DNA from: Adenophora triphylla var. japonica
Taxonomy: Eukaryota > Streptophyta > Magnoliopsida > Asterales > Campanulaceae
DNA: 64,000 nt
Assembly: GCA_022495995.1 (NCBI GenBank)
Contig: JAFEMH010001452.1
Span: 74,501 to 138,500, forward strand
Reading direction: 5' to 3'
The notes under the pieces were generated by a model. The model saw only the letters and a list, made by a program, of their open reading frames with translations, did no database searches and was not told the DNA's origin. Below are positions 22,558 to 33,327 of the stretch, piece by piece; the stretch's first letter is position 1, and each line of letters begins with the position of its first letter. A program made the translations under genes and the position numbers.

Positions 22558-22837
22558 GCCGGACTGTGTTTGGCTTTGGGAAATGGGATTTGTGGTTCCT
22601 TTTAGTGAAAAGGCTCGGATGAAAAGATTGGATGGTGAGGCTTGGGCCTCGGGATGATTCCTTGACCAAGTCATTTTTGGACGGCTGCTTCAATTGCTTC
22701 CTCTTTCATTGGGGGAGAAAGGATGAAATGCTTCTGACTTTGCTTCGACCGCCCGATCGACAACTTTCATTCTCTGAGCTTTGATCTTGCCTTTCCGTCA
22801 AGCTTTTTAATGGCGCCTTGGGTCCTTGGCCTCTTTT

Positions 22838-23029
22838 GTTTTTTATATGTGCAACCCTGTTTTTGGCCTAGACTGCCCCCTTTTGGGGAGTGTCAGCCTA
22901 GCTGGGTATTACTCTTTTTGCACTAAGATTTTTTTTATATATGTGCAACTCTGTTTTTTTGCCTAGACCTTTGCCCTTTTGGGGGATTTTCACTCCCTAG
23001 CTGGGTATTACTCTTTTTGCACTACACAT
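22838..23029. repeat. Tandem pair of about 95 bp in Tat-A
   Basis: Two successive copies share TATATGTGCAAC, CCCTTTTGGGG and CTAGCTGGGTATTACTC, followed by TTTTTGCACTA. Confidence 0.75.
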
Positions 23030-23615
23030 TTTTTTATTTTCTAAAGCACCCGAGGACCAAGGCGAGCCCCTGCTTGAACATTCTTGATATCCTTGAGGTT
23101 GTTGCCGACACGGGGTCAATCTTTTGAAGCTGAGTGGCCTTTTGCTGTCCCTTGATGATGCCGCCGTTGTTGACTTGGTCAAGGTGATGGGGAGGACATG
23201 GTTTGGGAAAGTGTATGGCTTTGATGAAGGCCTTTTGCGGGGTGAGGAAAGTGTATGGCTTGATGGCATTAGTTGACTTTCTCACACCGATTAATCAGAA
23301 TGTTAATTAGTTCGATAGATTATTTGTTGAGCAATGCAAGTGATCATATAAAATAAAACCATTTCATTAAATGTAATGTAGGTGTGCAAATAATGCCTTA
23401 AGTCTAGCAAGAAAAGAAGAAGACTTTTTATAGAAAATTGAAGATTTATTACAATGTCCGTAGAGGACCTGATTGAAAGGGAAAAAGTACTAGAACCTAC
23501 GAAGGTCGACTGAGAGACTAATTTTTCTTTTCTTTTTTTTTTTTTTTTTTTTCTCTTTTTTTTTTTTTTAAGGATAGGTATGCCCTAGTCTAGCTACTCT
23601 TCACTAGTTGGACTG

Positions 23616-25023
23616 TCAGGGAGCTTGAGCTTTCCTTCGTAGATCAGCCACTGAATTTCTTTCTTCGGAATTCACACACTTGTCTGTCACATGCCCAAAA
23701 TGCTTGTGGTACTCGCAGAACTTGGTCCTGTCAACTCTACTGGGGTTTCTTGGCTTATAATTCTCGAGAGGTGTGAGAAGGCCTCATTTCATCAAATCAT
23801 CGAAAACTTTGCTCATGGGCATCCCAAAATTATCAGGCTGACGTTTCTGACCTTCCACTTCCCGAATCGACCTCTTACCATAGCTTTCTGTTTTTGGCCC
23901 ATGGAGGTTCTCGAGCTTCCCATCTTCTATCAACTTCTGGATCTCATACCTCAAATAGGTGCAATCATCAGTGTCGTGTCCAGGGTATTGATGGGAAAGA
24001 CAATGCTTAGACTCATCCAACTGAGCATTGTGGTTCCTGGGCTTCCAATTTTCCAATGGCTTTATCAGCTTTTCTTTCATCATCTTTTTCCAAAGATCTT
24101 GCTTAAAGGCATCTCCGCATTGTCAAAATGAAAGGAGCGGGGTTTTCGGAGACATTGCTGTTCTCCAGGCTTGGATTTCCATTGTCCAGTTGGTTCCACT
24201 GTTGGATTTGGCTGAAGGAAGCTACGACACCCTTTCCTTTGTGAGGAACTGGTGCTGAGCTGGGTACGGTTGCTGCTTGGTACTGATGGCATTGGGTTAT
24301 GCTTGGTGGAGTCATTTCCTTGCCTGGTTCAACATCTTGGGTCAATGGAGTATTGATGCTCATCATGAGGTCAAGCTTCTCTTGTATTTGTTTCACTTGC
24401 TCCATCAGTATTGCCACATGGGGGTTAACGGGGACTCTCGCAACAGGACTTGTATCAGCAGAGGGAGCCATAGTAGCAAACTGGTGAAACTGACGACTGA
24501 ATTCATTAAGTCTGGTAGGTGACAGCTGAAAACTTGGATCATCCTTTGGCAACTCATGATCGCATTCAGGCGGGTATAGGGGTTTCAGAACATAGCCACA
24601 TATCTCAGACTGATTATGTGAAGCTGGAGTATAGACTGGCAGGTATTGCTGAAACTGAGAGACAGGTGGGGTAAAGCCCAATCCGTTCTGAGGAGCTGAG
24701 GGGGATGGAGCCCTGATGAGCTGGGATGTTAGAAAGGACCGAGGAGAAGTGATCCTTGGCAAGGGATCATATGTGGATGGAGGAAGGTATTGGTTATAGG
24801 TCGGGGGAGCTGAGATGGCTACTTCTGGAGTCTCATCTTCGACCACTACCAGAGAACCGTTGGAGTCAACTGTTACTTGAACTCCATTGCGGCGAAGAGC
24901 ACCGATGAGCAATGACAGCTGCTCTTCATGAACCTTCTGGGCATTTTCCAAAGCCAGGACTAACTCTTCCTTCCTAAACATCTGATTTCCTGCACCCTCA
25001 CTGTTTTCTGTCAAATCTGCCAT
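23616..25023 (-). pseudogene. Gag-like knuckle protein gene of Tat-A
   Basis: From 25023 the minus strand encodes MADLTENSEGAGNQMF, a short helical segment (ELVLALENAQKVHEEQ), a long Pro/Ser/Gln-rich middle, a second helix (VAILMEQVKQIQEKLDLMM) and, after a frameshift near 24100, SLSHQ-type knuckles. Two knuckle units stand in tandem: HCLSHQYPGHDTDDC and FCEYHKHFGHVTDKC, each preceded by a PLENWKPRN/PLENYKPRN spacer. A TGA near 23776 separates them. The pattern C-x2-3-H-x4-GH-x-T-x2-C is that of Tat Gag C-termini. No capsid domain is visible. It may bind element RNA or be packaged with a helper; this copy is broken by at least one frameshift and one stop. Confidence 0.72.
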
Positions 25024-27187
25024 TCTGACTCTCTGAGCTGATGGACTGTCTGAACCTAAGGTTTTCTGAAAAGCCGCTGACCCAGTATTCTAGCCCACTT
25101 CTTTCTCGCTGCGGGAAAGGGATAGGCAAGGTTTAGACTAGGGGGTAGGCAAGATTTAGACTCGGGGTAAACAAGGTTTAGACTCAGAGATGGGTGAGGT
25201 TTAGACTCGAAGGTGGATAAGGTTTAGACTCGGGGTAAGCAAGGTTTAGACTCGGAGATGGGTGAGGTTTAGACTCGGGGGCAAGTGTTTAGGCTGAAAG
25301 CTCAAGTAACATGCACTTATCGCTTAACTTTTGCTTAAAACACATTTTCTCCTAATCCTAATTGATCGGAAAAGATGAGACCTTGAAAAGACAAGATCGA
25401 AAATCGGAGATCGGACCGAAAAGGTCTCGATTAGGGATTTGACCATGAAAGGTCAGGATAGGAAAATAGGAAATCGGACCGAGGAGGTCTCGATTAGGGA
25501 TTTGACCATGAAAGGTCAGGATAGGAAATCGGACCGAGGGGGTATCGATTAGGGATTTGACCATGAAAGGTCGGGATAGGAAATCGGACCGAGGAGGTCT
25601 CGATTAGGGATTTCAGAGACAGGACCATGCAATTATGATTACATTAATTGTTCAAGTTTACTTAAAACAATGTCTTTTATTTATTTCTATTTGGTTGGAA
25701 AAGGGGGTTTGCCCTTCTTTTTCGCAACTACTCTAGATCCTGGATCAGTGGGTTCCGTCACTACGTCTATAAGCCCCTCGTATTCCACCTGTATTTCGAC
25801 CTCCCAGGGGTGGCAGGCCCACGGCGAGGGTCCTATAGGGCACGCGGATCCCACCGACCGAGAGTAAAGAACGCTCCTAACGGGTCTAGCGGGTCATAGG
25901 ACCTTTTAACGCACGAGCGATGCGGATTATAGTCAAGGCAATACCAGGAAAGTCTCGTCTTTCTGCCTTGATTGGATTTTGGCAGAATTTCGCTTGAGCG
26001 AATGACGTTTTGACTTTCGGTAATGTCCGAGAATATAATAGGCATGGGTCGGACGGCAAAAGCCGGATGACACAGTGTCACATTGAACTTCGTTGCATAC
26101 ACCGGGCGTGAGTTAGAATCGAAGTCAATGCCGAGTCAAGATCTTGCCAATTTTTCCTTGTCGGAATTTTAGCAGAGCTTCGCTTGAGCGAAAGATCTTT
26201 TGATTTGTTGGCAAAGACTCGGTCTTGACTCTTACGCATTCCGTGCAGGTCAAGGTCAATAGTCAATGTTGGAGTTGAGATCTCGCCAATTTTTCCTTGT
26301 CGGAATTTTGGCAGAGTTCTTCTTCCGTTATGAACTAAGGTTTGACCTTTACGAGGGTATGCAACTGGGCTATATGACACGGACTAGACCAAAAACCAAC
26401 CAAAAGTCACGGTTTTTTGAAACGTGTGACACGGACTGTGCATTGGTCGACACTGGCTGCCATGGGGAGGTTGGGATGATTCCGTGCGCGCCCGGGAGCA
26501 TCGTAAGGCTGTCCGTGACTGCAGCTGGAACCACCCTCGGGTTTGAAGGACGTGCGTGCAAAGTGTACAGGATATATCAGGTGCGCGTAGTGTGCGGTCT
26601 CCTAAAAATGTTCCTTTTTTGAGTTAAAACAGAGATTTTCAGAAATGTGTTTTAAAGGAATGATTTTCGGGACGGGGGAGAATGCAACACGTAAGCACGT
26701 AAATTTTCTGGGAGTCCCAGTCAGTCATGGAGCTGAGTAGCCCCAAGCTGCTAGGACTGCCAGATTAACCATGATTTTTCCTGGTGGAATTGCCACTGAG
26801 GTCGCCCGGTCAGAATCTCATGAGGATTGAGCCGTACGACTGCATGGATCAATTTTCCAGGTTCCACTCCTTTTGCTATTTTTCGGGTTGTTTCCCGTTC
26901 AAAGTATGCACAGATTCCAAGATGCAAATGACGCAATGCATGGTAAAGAAAGCAAGCATGATTAATGAAATCGGCGATGGGAGTCTAACCCGCTCAAAGG
27001 GAAAAGCTTTCTTTTATTTTTTCAAAAATTTTTTTTTCGAAAAGGGATACTGGTACGTGGATTGTTAAACCACCGGTTATCCCAACTCCCACATCAGGGA
27101 GTGTACAGGAAGGGTAAGTGGTTTCCACCTATATACCGAGTATCAATTTTTTTGTTTTGAAAATAAAAGCTTTTCTCCTTTGGGTTT
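25024..27187 (-). other. Untranslated leader of Tat-A with tandem repeats
   Basis: This is the 5' leader of Tat-A. About seven short units around GGTTTAGACTCGG (25125-25285) are followed by four units of about 55 bp containing GGACCGAGGAGGTCTCG and TTGACCATGAAAGGTCA (25391-25615). Three looser units have GCAGAGCTTCGCTTGAGCGA or its variants (about 25980, 26170 and 26310). No reading frame is convincing. Confidence 0.65.
25391..25615. repeat. About 55-bp tandem repeat, four units, in the Tat-A leader
   Basis: Each unit contains TCGATTAGGGATTTGACC and the inverted pair TGACC/GGTCA around ATGAAA, which can form a short hairpin. Units differ at few positions. Confidence 0.8.
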
Positions 27188-27205
27188 TCCCCAGCGGAGT
27201 CGCCA
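27188..27205 (-). other. Primer-binding site of Tat-A
   Basis: The minus strand reads TGGCGACTCCGCTGGGGA, three bases inside the right LTR. It is the same core as in Tat-1 and Tat-B and sets the element's orientation. Confidence 0.9.
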
Positions 27206-27208
27206 AAC

Positions 27209-29354
27209 TGTGAATGTGGTGCCCAAATTTTGTTGGATTCACGCGAGTTTGAAGACATCCGAGTTAATTTGAAAAACGGAGTCGCCACGCCATTTTGATT
27301 ACCTCAAAATTTTGAAAAAAAGGTTTTTACTTGGGTTCGGAGGTTAAGTTACCCCTTGGGAAGAACGTTTGGCGTTCACCCAAAGTGCCTTGCCGGAGCA
27401 AGTCTCCCAAGATTTCATTAATCGTGCTTGCTTGCGTGCTTCCTTGTGTGCATGTGTTTGAGAATAAAAAAAAAGGGGGAATGTCCCAAGTTATCTTCCG
27501 GACGTACAAACCATTTGTTGGTTGTCACTCGGGATTCCTTGGAATTTATGTGTTCGGGATTATGATCCCGTCCTCATCTTGTGACTTGTGATCATCGCAT
27601 TTTAACCTCGGGACTTGCGTGATCGAGAGAATGACTCTCGTTATAGTCAAAGATGAGGTTCTTTAGAAAAGGAGGGTCCTTAGCCCATCAATCCTACACT
27701 TTAAGACGGTCGAGCTCGTATAGAGGCTTCTTACTCTTTCTTAAGCGATAATTGGAGATATAGGGTTCGAGGTTGTCCCTTTCTAAAGAGGTTATGGAAC
27801 CTTTAATGGAAGGAACGACGTAAAGATAGGATCTTTTACACCGGTCCGTTCCAAGGTTACTAATGGGGATGCTTTTTGTACAAAGAAAAGATTTTTATGC
27901 AAAGAATGCATTTTTATGTTGAAAAATAGTATTTAATGCACAAATGATGCATGAAAATGGCAAAGGATGATTTTTTTAATGCAAAGTATGCATTTTGAGT
28001 ATGAAAATGAGTTTTTGAATGCAAAGAGTGCATCTTTTATGTGAAAAGGGGTTTTTTGAGTGCAAAGGATGCACCATTAAAGCAAAGATGTCATTTTGGT
28101 GAAAAAGATATCCTTTTAATGCAAATGATGCTGCTCTGTATGCAAGTGTTTTAGTTTTAAATGCAGATTGATGCATTAAAAGAAGGCAAACATCAGATTA
28201 CAGCTGAAAGGATGAGGAATCTGCAAACTGGCTACTTATGTCGCGTGACATAGGCTGCCTATGTCGCGTGACATAACTAGCCACTTTGCAGAGCTTCAGC
28301 AACTGAGATCTACAGAGGTAACAAGGCCTTAAAATAGCCAAGTTACTTCACCAATAGGTCTCAGGGAGCTAGTATTTCAGTTATGAACACTTCAAGAAGG
28401 TGTGGATATGAGGGATCCACACTCATCTCGAGTGTTCATGCAAAAACAATGTCAAAATGGTTTGATTATGTGAAATGATGTGTAAAACAATGATGGATCT
28501 ATAAGATCTGAGACTAAAAATAGATATGCAAAGATTAGATCTCAGTTATTACATCACATTTGAGGTCATTTATGTGGATTAAACTACATATGTTCAAAAG
28601 AGGGAGAAATAGGGAGGAAGGGAGCGTTACCCTTGAAGATCCACAACTCCTATATCAAGTTAGATATAGGAGCCTTCTAGCATCCTCCTCCGGAGCTGAT
28701 GTCCAGCCTTGAATCCGTGAGAACCTTGGGTTCTTGATGTGTATAGGAAGTGTGTGTGTGTGGGAAGTGTGTGTGTGATTGATTTGAGAGGATTAGTGTG
28801 ATTTGGGGGGTATGTGAGGAGAGAGGAGTCTTCTGGGCGTATTCCCTATAGAGGGGGACTGAGGGGTGGAAGAGGTGTGTCTAAAATGAGAGGTGAAGGC
28901 CTCTATTTATAGGCTGCCTGCATGGGCTTGTTATGTCGCACGACATGATAAGCCATAACCGTTTTCCTTCTAGAAACATGCAAGGTGGCATGGTTCTAGA
29001 ACTCTCTCTGGCTGGTTATGTCGCACGACATAAGTAGCCACATGCAGTTCCTTCTAGAAACATGCAAGGTGGCAGGTTTCTAGAAGGTTTCATGGCCTAT
29101 TATGTCGCACGACATAAGTAGCCACATCTGGATCCTTCTAGAAACATGCAAAGTGGCAGTCTTCTAGAAGGGAATTCCTCATGAAATAAAAACGTGTTTC
29201 TTTGGCTCCAAGCAGTCTCTTATCCCCTTAGGTGATTTGAAACAGTTCCGGAATTGTTCCGGAACTCTAGGAAAGTCCGGGGAATTACCGGAAAACTTGC
29301 CGGAATTGCCGGGAAACTTAACCGGAAGGCATGAGCCAGATTTGGGTACTTACA
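27209..29354 (-). repeat. Tat-A 5' LTR (right copy)
   Basis: It is nearly identical to 15736-17873. Features: PBS-like core 27277-27291, hairpin 27389-27402, palindromes at about 28238-28276 and 28931-29115, TATA box (TATAAATAG on the minus strand) at about 28901-28911. GTGTG at 29355-29359 closes the target duplication. Confidence 0.95.
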
Positions 29355-29359
29355 GTGTG

Positions 29360-30016
29360 ACAAGCTGTGTTTATGGCCTCAGCCCAAAATCTTTTTGAAA
29401 TTCTTTTTGAAATCAACATCACACGTGCCATCTCAAGTAAGGTCCTATTTTTCCTTTCAGCCACCCCATTTTGTTGAGGTGTTTTAGGAGCAGAAAACTC
29501 ATGTTTAATTTCTTTTAATTCACAAAAAGTAAAGAACAATGAATTATCAAACTCCGTTCCATGATCAGACCTTATTCGCATGATAAGAGCAGAAAACATG
29601 TTTTTGATTTTAGCATGTAAGACTTTAAACTTTTCAAAAGTTTCTGATTTTTCTTTTAAAAAATATACCCAAGTAAATCTAGAAAAATCATCAACTATTA
29701 CAAAAGTATATTTCTTACCTCCTAAACTGTCTACCTCAACTGGACCCATTAAATCCATATGCATTAATTGAAAACAGTGCGTTGTCCCGAAATACTCCTC
29801 ATTATGTTGGGTAGCACTATGGGTAGCACGTGTTTGTTTACCTTTTAAACAATCTTCACATATGATTTTTGTACTAATGTCCAGACTAGGTATACCTCTT
29901 ATAGCTTCAGCATTAATGAGTTTCACAATGTTACGAAAATGGACATGACCCAACTTTTGATGCCATAAGGTAGCATCATCAACCCTCAGAATGACACACT
30001 TGTTTATCCTCAACAA
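29360..30016 (-). pseudogene. SIRE integrase, N-terminal and catalytic part
   Basis: The minus strand carries the GAG-pre-integrase and zinc finger (LWHQKLGHVHFRNI ... CEDCLKGKQ), then the integrase core: LMHMDLMGPVEVDSLGG (first Asp), IRSDHGTEFDN (second Asp) and QQNGVAERKNRTLLEMARVM (Glu). The D-D-E set is complete. The frame ends at the Tat-A insertion, and its continuation is at 15301-15730. It would insert SIRE cDNA; the split makes it inactive. Confidence 0.92.
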
Positions 30017-30158
30017 GATAACAGGTTATTACTTGACCTAGTACCAGTCATAACACGTTATTGGTACAATCAAAAACTTCACAAGTGTTTTTATTGAATT
30101 TTACTTCAAGGTTGTCATCACAAAGTTGGCTAATACTAATTAAATTAGTTACCACCCA

Positions 30159-30407
30159 TCAACATGCAAAACATTTTTCAAAGCAGAAATCCAGTATATT
30201 TAATACGCCTTTTCCTACTATATTACTCTTGCCACCACCACCATATGTTACACTACCACCTTGAATAGGTTCATATTCCTTTAAAAATATTTTTGTTCCA
30301 GTCATATGACGAGAACAACCACTATCAAAATACCATGAACCTTCAACATTAGTTTTTAAGGCAGTGCATACAACATCACATATCAGATTAGACTTAGGTT
30401 TCCACAC
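30159..30407 (-). pseudogene. SIRE aspartic protease fragment
   Basis: The minus strand reads SWYFDSGCSRHMTGTKIFL, the copia protease active site (D-S-G), then GKGVLNIL. It lies between gag (ending 30550) and integrase. Flanking frames are broken (30017-30158 and 30408-30549), so protease is not fused to either side. Confidence 0.85.
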
Positions 30408-30549
30408 TTTCCTACTTTGATAATTTTTCTTCGGCTGACGGTGATATCTGACATGCTAGGTAGCACTTCGGTATCACACAGAACTGGACTGCTTTCTTTA
30501 AGAGAGTTTTGCAATCATTTTTCAAATGTCAAGTAGAGTAACTTGAGAG

Positions 30550-32238
30550 TTACATATTTTTACCTTGTCGAAGACTTATCGAAGATATTGGTTCAACATG
30601 ATCTCTTTCTTTAACAAAAACTAACTTATCTTCCGTATTAGACAAAGTAGATGTAATAGCATTTAAAGACTCTTGAAAACCCATACCTGCCTTGAGTGGT
30701 TTGGACAACCCAAGAATTGCATCTAACTTGGTAGAACTCGTATTGAGTTTCTTGAATGTTGTCTCGGCAAGAGTAAGTTTGCTCTTGACTTTGTCCAGCT
30801 CCACATCCTTCTTTGTGAGTTGAACTTCCAATCTAGTCAAGCCATCAGTTAGGTCTTGAACCTCTTTGGACAGAGAGATCACCTTCTTGTTCTCTTTCTT
30901 CCATTCATCCACCAATTCTTTGCAAAGGTTCTTAAGACCACAAATGAGTTCATCCTTGTCGAACTCCTTCTCATCTTGTGAACAACCTGCATCCATGTTA
31001 ACAGAACCCACAAAACAAACAACATTTATCAAATTTAAATTTGTATACCTGTTGGATGATATCTCAGGTGCTATCCCATTTTGGATATCACCTGGGGTAT
31101 CACTGACAGAATCCGAGTCACAGTTTGTGACCATCATTGCTGTTTGATCTGAATCTTCAGATTGATTGGTCTCTTCATCCTCATTGTCACTGAGAGAAAC
31201 CCATAGGTTCTTTCCCATCTTCCTTAGAGTGTTAGCACACTCATTTGAGTAATGACCCCATCCAGAGCAAGCATGACATTGGATTGATTCAAGGTATTTT
31301 GGATCAGATCTGGATTGATCTGATGATGCTCTCCTTATGGGACCACCTTTCTGAGTAGATGGAAATGTCCTCTTGGGCATTGAATTGTACACCTTGGCTT
31401 GTTGCTCTTTAGCCTTTACCTGCACATTTTCTTTGTTAAATTTTCTCACCATTGAGTTATATTTCCTGGTATGTAAGGCAACACTGGCATCTTCACCTAA
31501 TTCCTCAAAAATTTCGTCATCCTCATTAGTTGAACCACTAGAGGATTGAACTTTTAAAGCAACACTCTTGCCTTTAGAAGCTTCACTTTGCTCAGCAAGG
31601 TTTGACTCAAAATTTTTTAAGATGCTCATTAAGGAATTGATGTTCATAGTAGAAATATTGTGAGCCTCTTCTATAGATGAAACCTTAATATTAAAACGCT
31701 CAGGGAGAATTCTAATAGCCTTTGAAACCAATTGTTTGTTTGTAAAAGGTTCACCTAAAAGTTGACACTCATTAGCAATGTCAAACAATTTTTCAAAATA
31801 AGAGGAAATGGTATCACTTTCACCCATTCTCAACCTTTCAAATTTGCCAGTAAGACCTCTAAGTTTGTTTTCACGCACACTAGAATCACCTTCACAAAAC
31901 CTTTGTAAAATATCCCAAGCTTCTTGAGCTGTGGAACTATTTTGAACAAGTTTAAAAATATGCATGTCAACCCACTCAAAGATAGCATTAAGAGCTTTCT
32001 CATTATAGTTAGCCAGGGTGATCTCTTCATTAGTCCACTCACCTTCAGGTTTAACCTGAACATCACCATCCTCATCAGGAGGTAATAGTGGAAGAGAGTA
32101 CCCATGAACTATAGATCGCCATGCTCGAAGATCAATTGATTTGATATGCGAGCGAAGGCGAATTTTCCAATATGCATAATTCGAACCATCTAAAACAGGA
32201 AGACGTTTTTGGTCTGGATTTGCAGGATCAAAAGCCAT
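30550..32238 (-). CDS. SIRE Gag protein
   Basis: The start is taken at 32238 (MAFDPANPDQKRLPVLDGSN); the frame stays open upstream to 32496, but that part is LTR and PBS. The first 300 residues form the copia Gag fold (YAYWKIRLRSHIKS, AQEAWDILQRFCEGD, LRMGESDTISSYFEKLFDIA, LPERFNIKVSSIEEAHNI). A CCHC knuckle (CHACSGWGHYSNEC) follows at about residue 350, then an acidic region and a coiled coil (LSKEVQDLTDGLTRLEVQLT). The frame of about 560 codons is intact. Gag would assemble the particle and bind RNA. It ends with TAA at 30550, before the protease. Confidence 0.88.
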   Translation of the reverse strand: MAFDPANPDQKRLPVLDGSNYAYWKIRLRSHIKSIDLRAWRSIVHGYSLPLLPPDEDGDVQVKPEGEWTNEEITLANYNEKALNAIFEWVDMHIFKLVQNSSTAQEAWDILQRFCEGDSSVRENKLRGLTGKFERLRMGESDTISSYFEKLFDIANECQLLGEPFTNKQLVSKAIRILPERFNIKVSSIEEAHNISTMNINSLMSILKNFESNLAEQSEASKGKSVALKVQSSSGSTNEDDEIFEELGEDASVALHTRKYNSMVRKFNKENVQVKAKEQQAKVYNSMPKRTFPSTQKGGPIRRASSDQSRSDPKYLESIQCHACSGWGHYSNECANTLRKMGKNLWVSLSDNEDEETNQSEDSDQTAMMVTNCDSDSVSDTPGDIQNGIAPEISSNRYTNLNLINVVCFVGSVNMDAGCSQDEKEFDKDELICGLKNLCKELVDEWKKENKKVISLSKEVQDLTDGLTRLEVQLTKKDVELDKVKSKLTLAETTFKKLNTSSTKLDAILGLSKPLKAGMGFQESLNAITSTLSNTEDKLVFVKERDHVEPISSISLRQGKNM

Positions 32239-32271
32239 GATAAAAAGGACCAAACACTTAGTATCGTCAAG

Positions 32272-32289
32272 TGAGAGGCTCTGATACCA
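32272..32289 (-). other. Primer-binding site of SIRE
   Basis: The minus strand reads TGGTATCAGAGCCTCTCA two bases after the 5' LTR. TGGTATCAGAGC is the standard complement of plant initiator tRNA-Met. Confidence 0.93.
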
Positions 32290-32291
32290 AT

Positions 32292-33259
32292 TGAAATTGT
32301 CACGGCTTGAATCACAAGTGATATCCAAGGTGATAACAGCACCAACGATAGCACTTGGGATGGCACACACACACACTTCGAAAATAAAACAATTTTGTAA
32401 AAGAGTTTGCAGCGGAATAAAAAACACCAAAATTGTTTTTCTCAAGTTATATAAATATAACTTGAGAGTGCCTCTTAGGCAAGACGTTATAATCACTATG
32501 AATGAAGTTACAAAGCCGAAAGTTCCCTATAGCTATATCTATTTTAAGCTCTATGGAACAAGAGATAAAGAACGGAATCCTATTTTAGCCTTCACACACC
32601 TTGACACCAAGGTAATCAAGTGCGAAATTACAAGGGAGAAAGGATTAAAAAGAACTAAACAAAGAACTCTATCTCTAAGCTTTTCGAAGGTGTGAATGTG
32701 ATGAAATAATTGGCATGTCTTCAAATAAACCTTCCAAGCTTATTTATAGTCTTCAATTACTTGAAGGCTACTCCAATAACAGCCTTGGGGCTGGTCTTGC
32801 ACGTGGAGGAAGTATAGGGAGAGTGGGTTAATTTGTTTCCACAATTCTAGCTCCCACTTCCTATTTTGTAGCAACCGAGTTGTTTAATCCTCAAGCCATG
32901 CTTCCACGCCTTGTACTCCTTTGCTTTATCATCCTTGTACTTCTTCTATAACTCAGCAACAACCTTTGACAAAGTCTCCATAAGAGTTGTTGTTGTTTGC
33001 CAAAGTTACGAATTAATACATAAAATGTATTAATTCTTTTCTTCCAATTTCCACACGTGTCTAGCTCCTTCTTTGATGCTATTGCACCCTGAAATATAAC
33101 CATAAACCATAGACTATACAGACCATATTAGCACGTTAGTCCATTAAATAACAAATAAGAAATATACAACTATATAATTTTCAGTCCAGGAAATCATCTG
33201 CGATATCACCTGGACTTTTGGGAAATCATCTGCGATATCACCTGCAGATTACACTAACA
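32292..33259 (-). repeat. SIRE 5' LTR (right copy)
   Basis: It matches 9024-9997. The TATA box on the minus strand is at about 32741-32749. Its right end repeats the GCGATATCACCTG pair. TAGAC at 33260-33264 completes the target duplication. Confidence 0.95.
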
Positions 33260-33327
33260 TAGACCTAGACGGCAATCCCTTCATGAATCCAGTCAACGGA
33301 AGCAAACTTCGCAGATACTTCACCTAA
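33260..33327 (+). pseudogene. Integrase C-terminal end of Tat-1
   Basis: After the SIRE insertion the Tat-1 integrase frame resumes with LDGNPFMNPVNGSKLRRYF and ends at TAA (33325-33327). This is the usual Tat integrase tail (LDG...N...LRRYF). The link across 9023/33265 is exact once one TAGAC is removed. Confidence 0.9.

Larger units (their letters stand above)
20513..23615 (-). other. Non-coding interior of Tat-A
   Basis: No pol is found where it would be expected. The stretch holds TATGTCGC palindromes (20876-20912), GAACTACG-type motifs (21175-21261 and 22488-22557), repeated GAAGCCCCAG segments (21640-21880), a block conserved with Tat-B that is bounded by GCAGGGGC (21992-21999) and GCCCCTGC (22139-22146), a tandem pair of about 95 bp (22838-23029) and a poly-T tract (about 23529-23570). 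Confidence 0.65.
15736..29354 (-). mobile_element. Tat-A: non-autonomous Tat-type LTR element carrying an antisense PMD gene
   Basis: LTRs at 15736-17873 and 27209-29354 are almost identical. The PBS sits left of the right LTR, so the element runs on the minus strand. The 9.3-kb internal part holds a gag-like knuckle gene (23616-25023, minus) and a mobile-domain gene on the opposite strand (18161-20512, plus), but no protease, RT, RNase H or integrase that I can see. PBS, LTR ends and the polypurine environment are those of Tat elements. It must depend on pol proteins from another element. It resembles the class described as gag-only terminal-repeat retrotransposons, with an added accessory gene. 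Confidence 0.85.
9024..33259 (-). mobile_element. SIRE-type Ty1/copia LTR retrotransposon
   Basis: Two near-identical LTRs (9024-9997 and 32292-33259) flank a minus-strand internal region. In order of transcription it holds an initiator-Met PBS, gag, protease, integrase, RT-RNase H, a long non-coding spacer, an env-like/extra ORF and a polypurine tract. An extra ORF downstream of pol is typical for the SIRE (Maximus) lineage. The element is split in its integrase by Tat-A (15736-29354), which accounts for its 24-kb span; without Tat-A it is about 10.6 kb. It carries several frameshifts. Confidence 0.93.

Noticed and set aside
26266..26622. 118-codon frame in the Tat-A leader
   Set aside because: It lies in repeat-bearing leader sequence, has no domain, and there is no comparable frame in Tat-B.
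32239..32496. N-terminal extension of the SIRE Gag frame by 86 residues
   Set aside because: It reads through the PBS and the LTR end; the same peptide appears at the other LTR, so it is LTR sequence without coding role.
9024..33259. Endogenous pararetrovirus or other virus
   Set aside because: LTRs, PBS, copia domain order and target duplications identify a retrotransposon; no movement or coat protein is seen.
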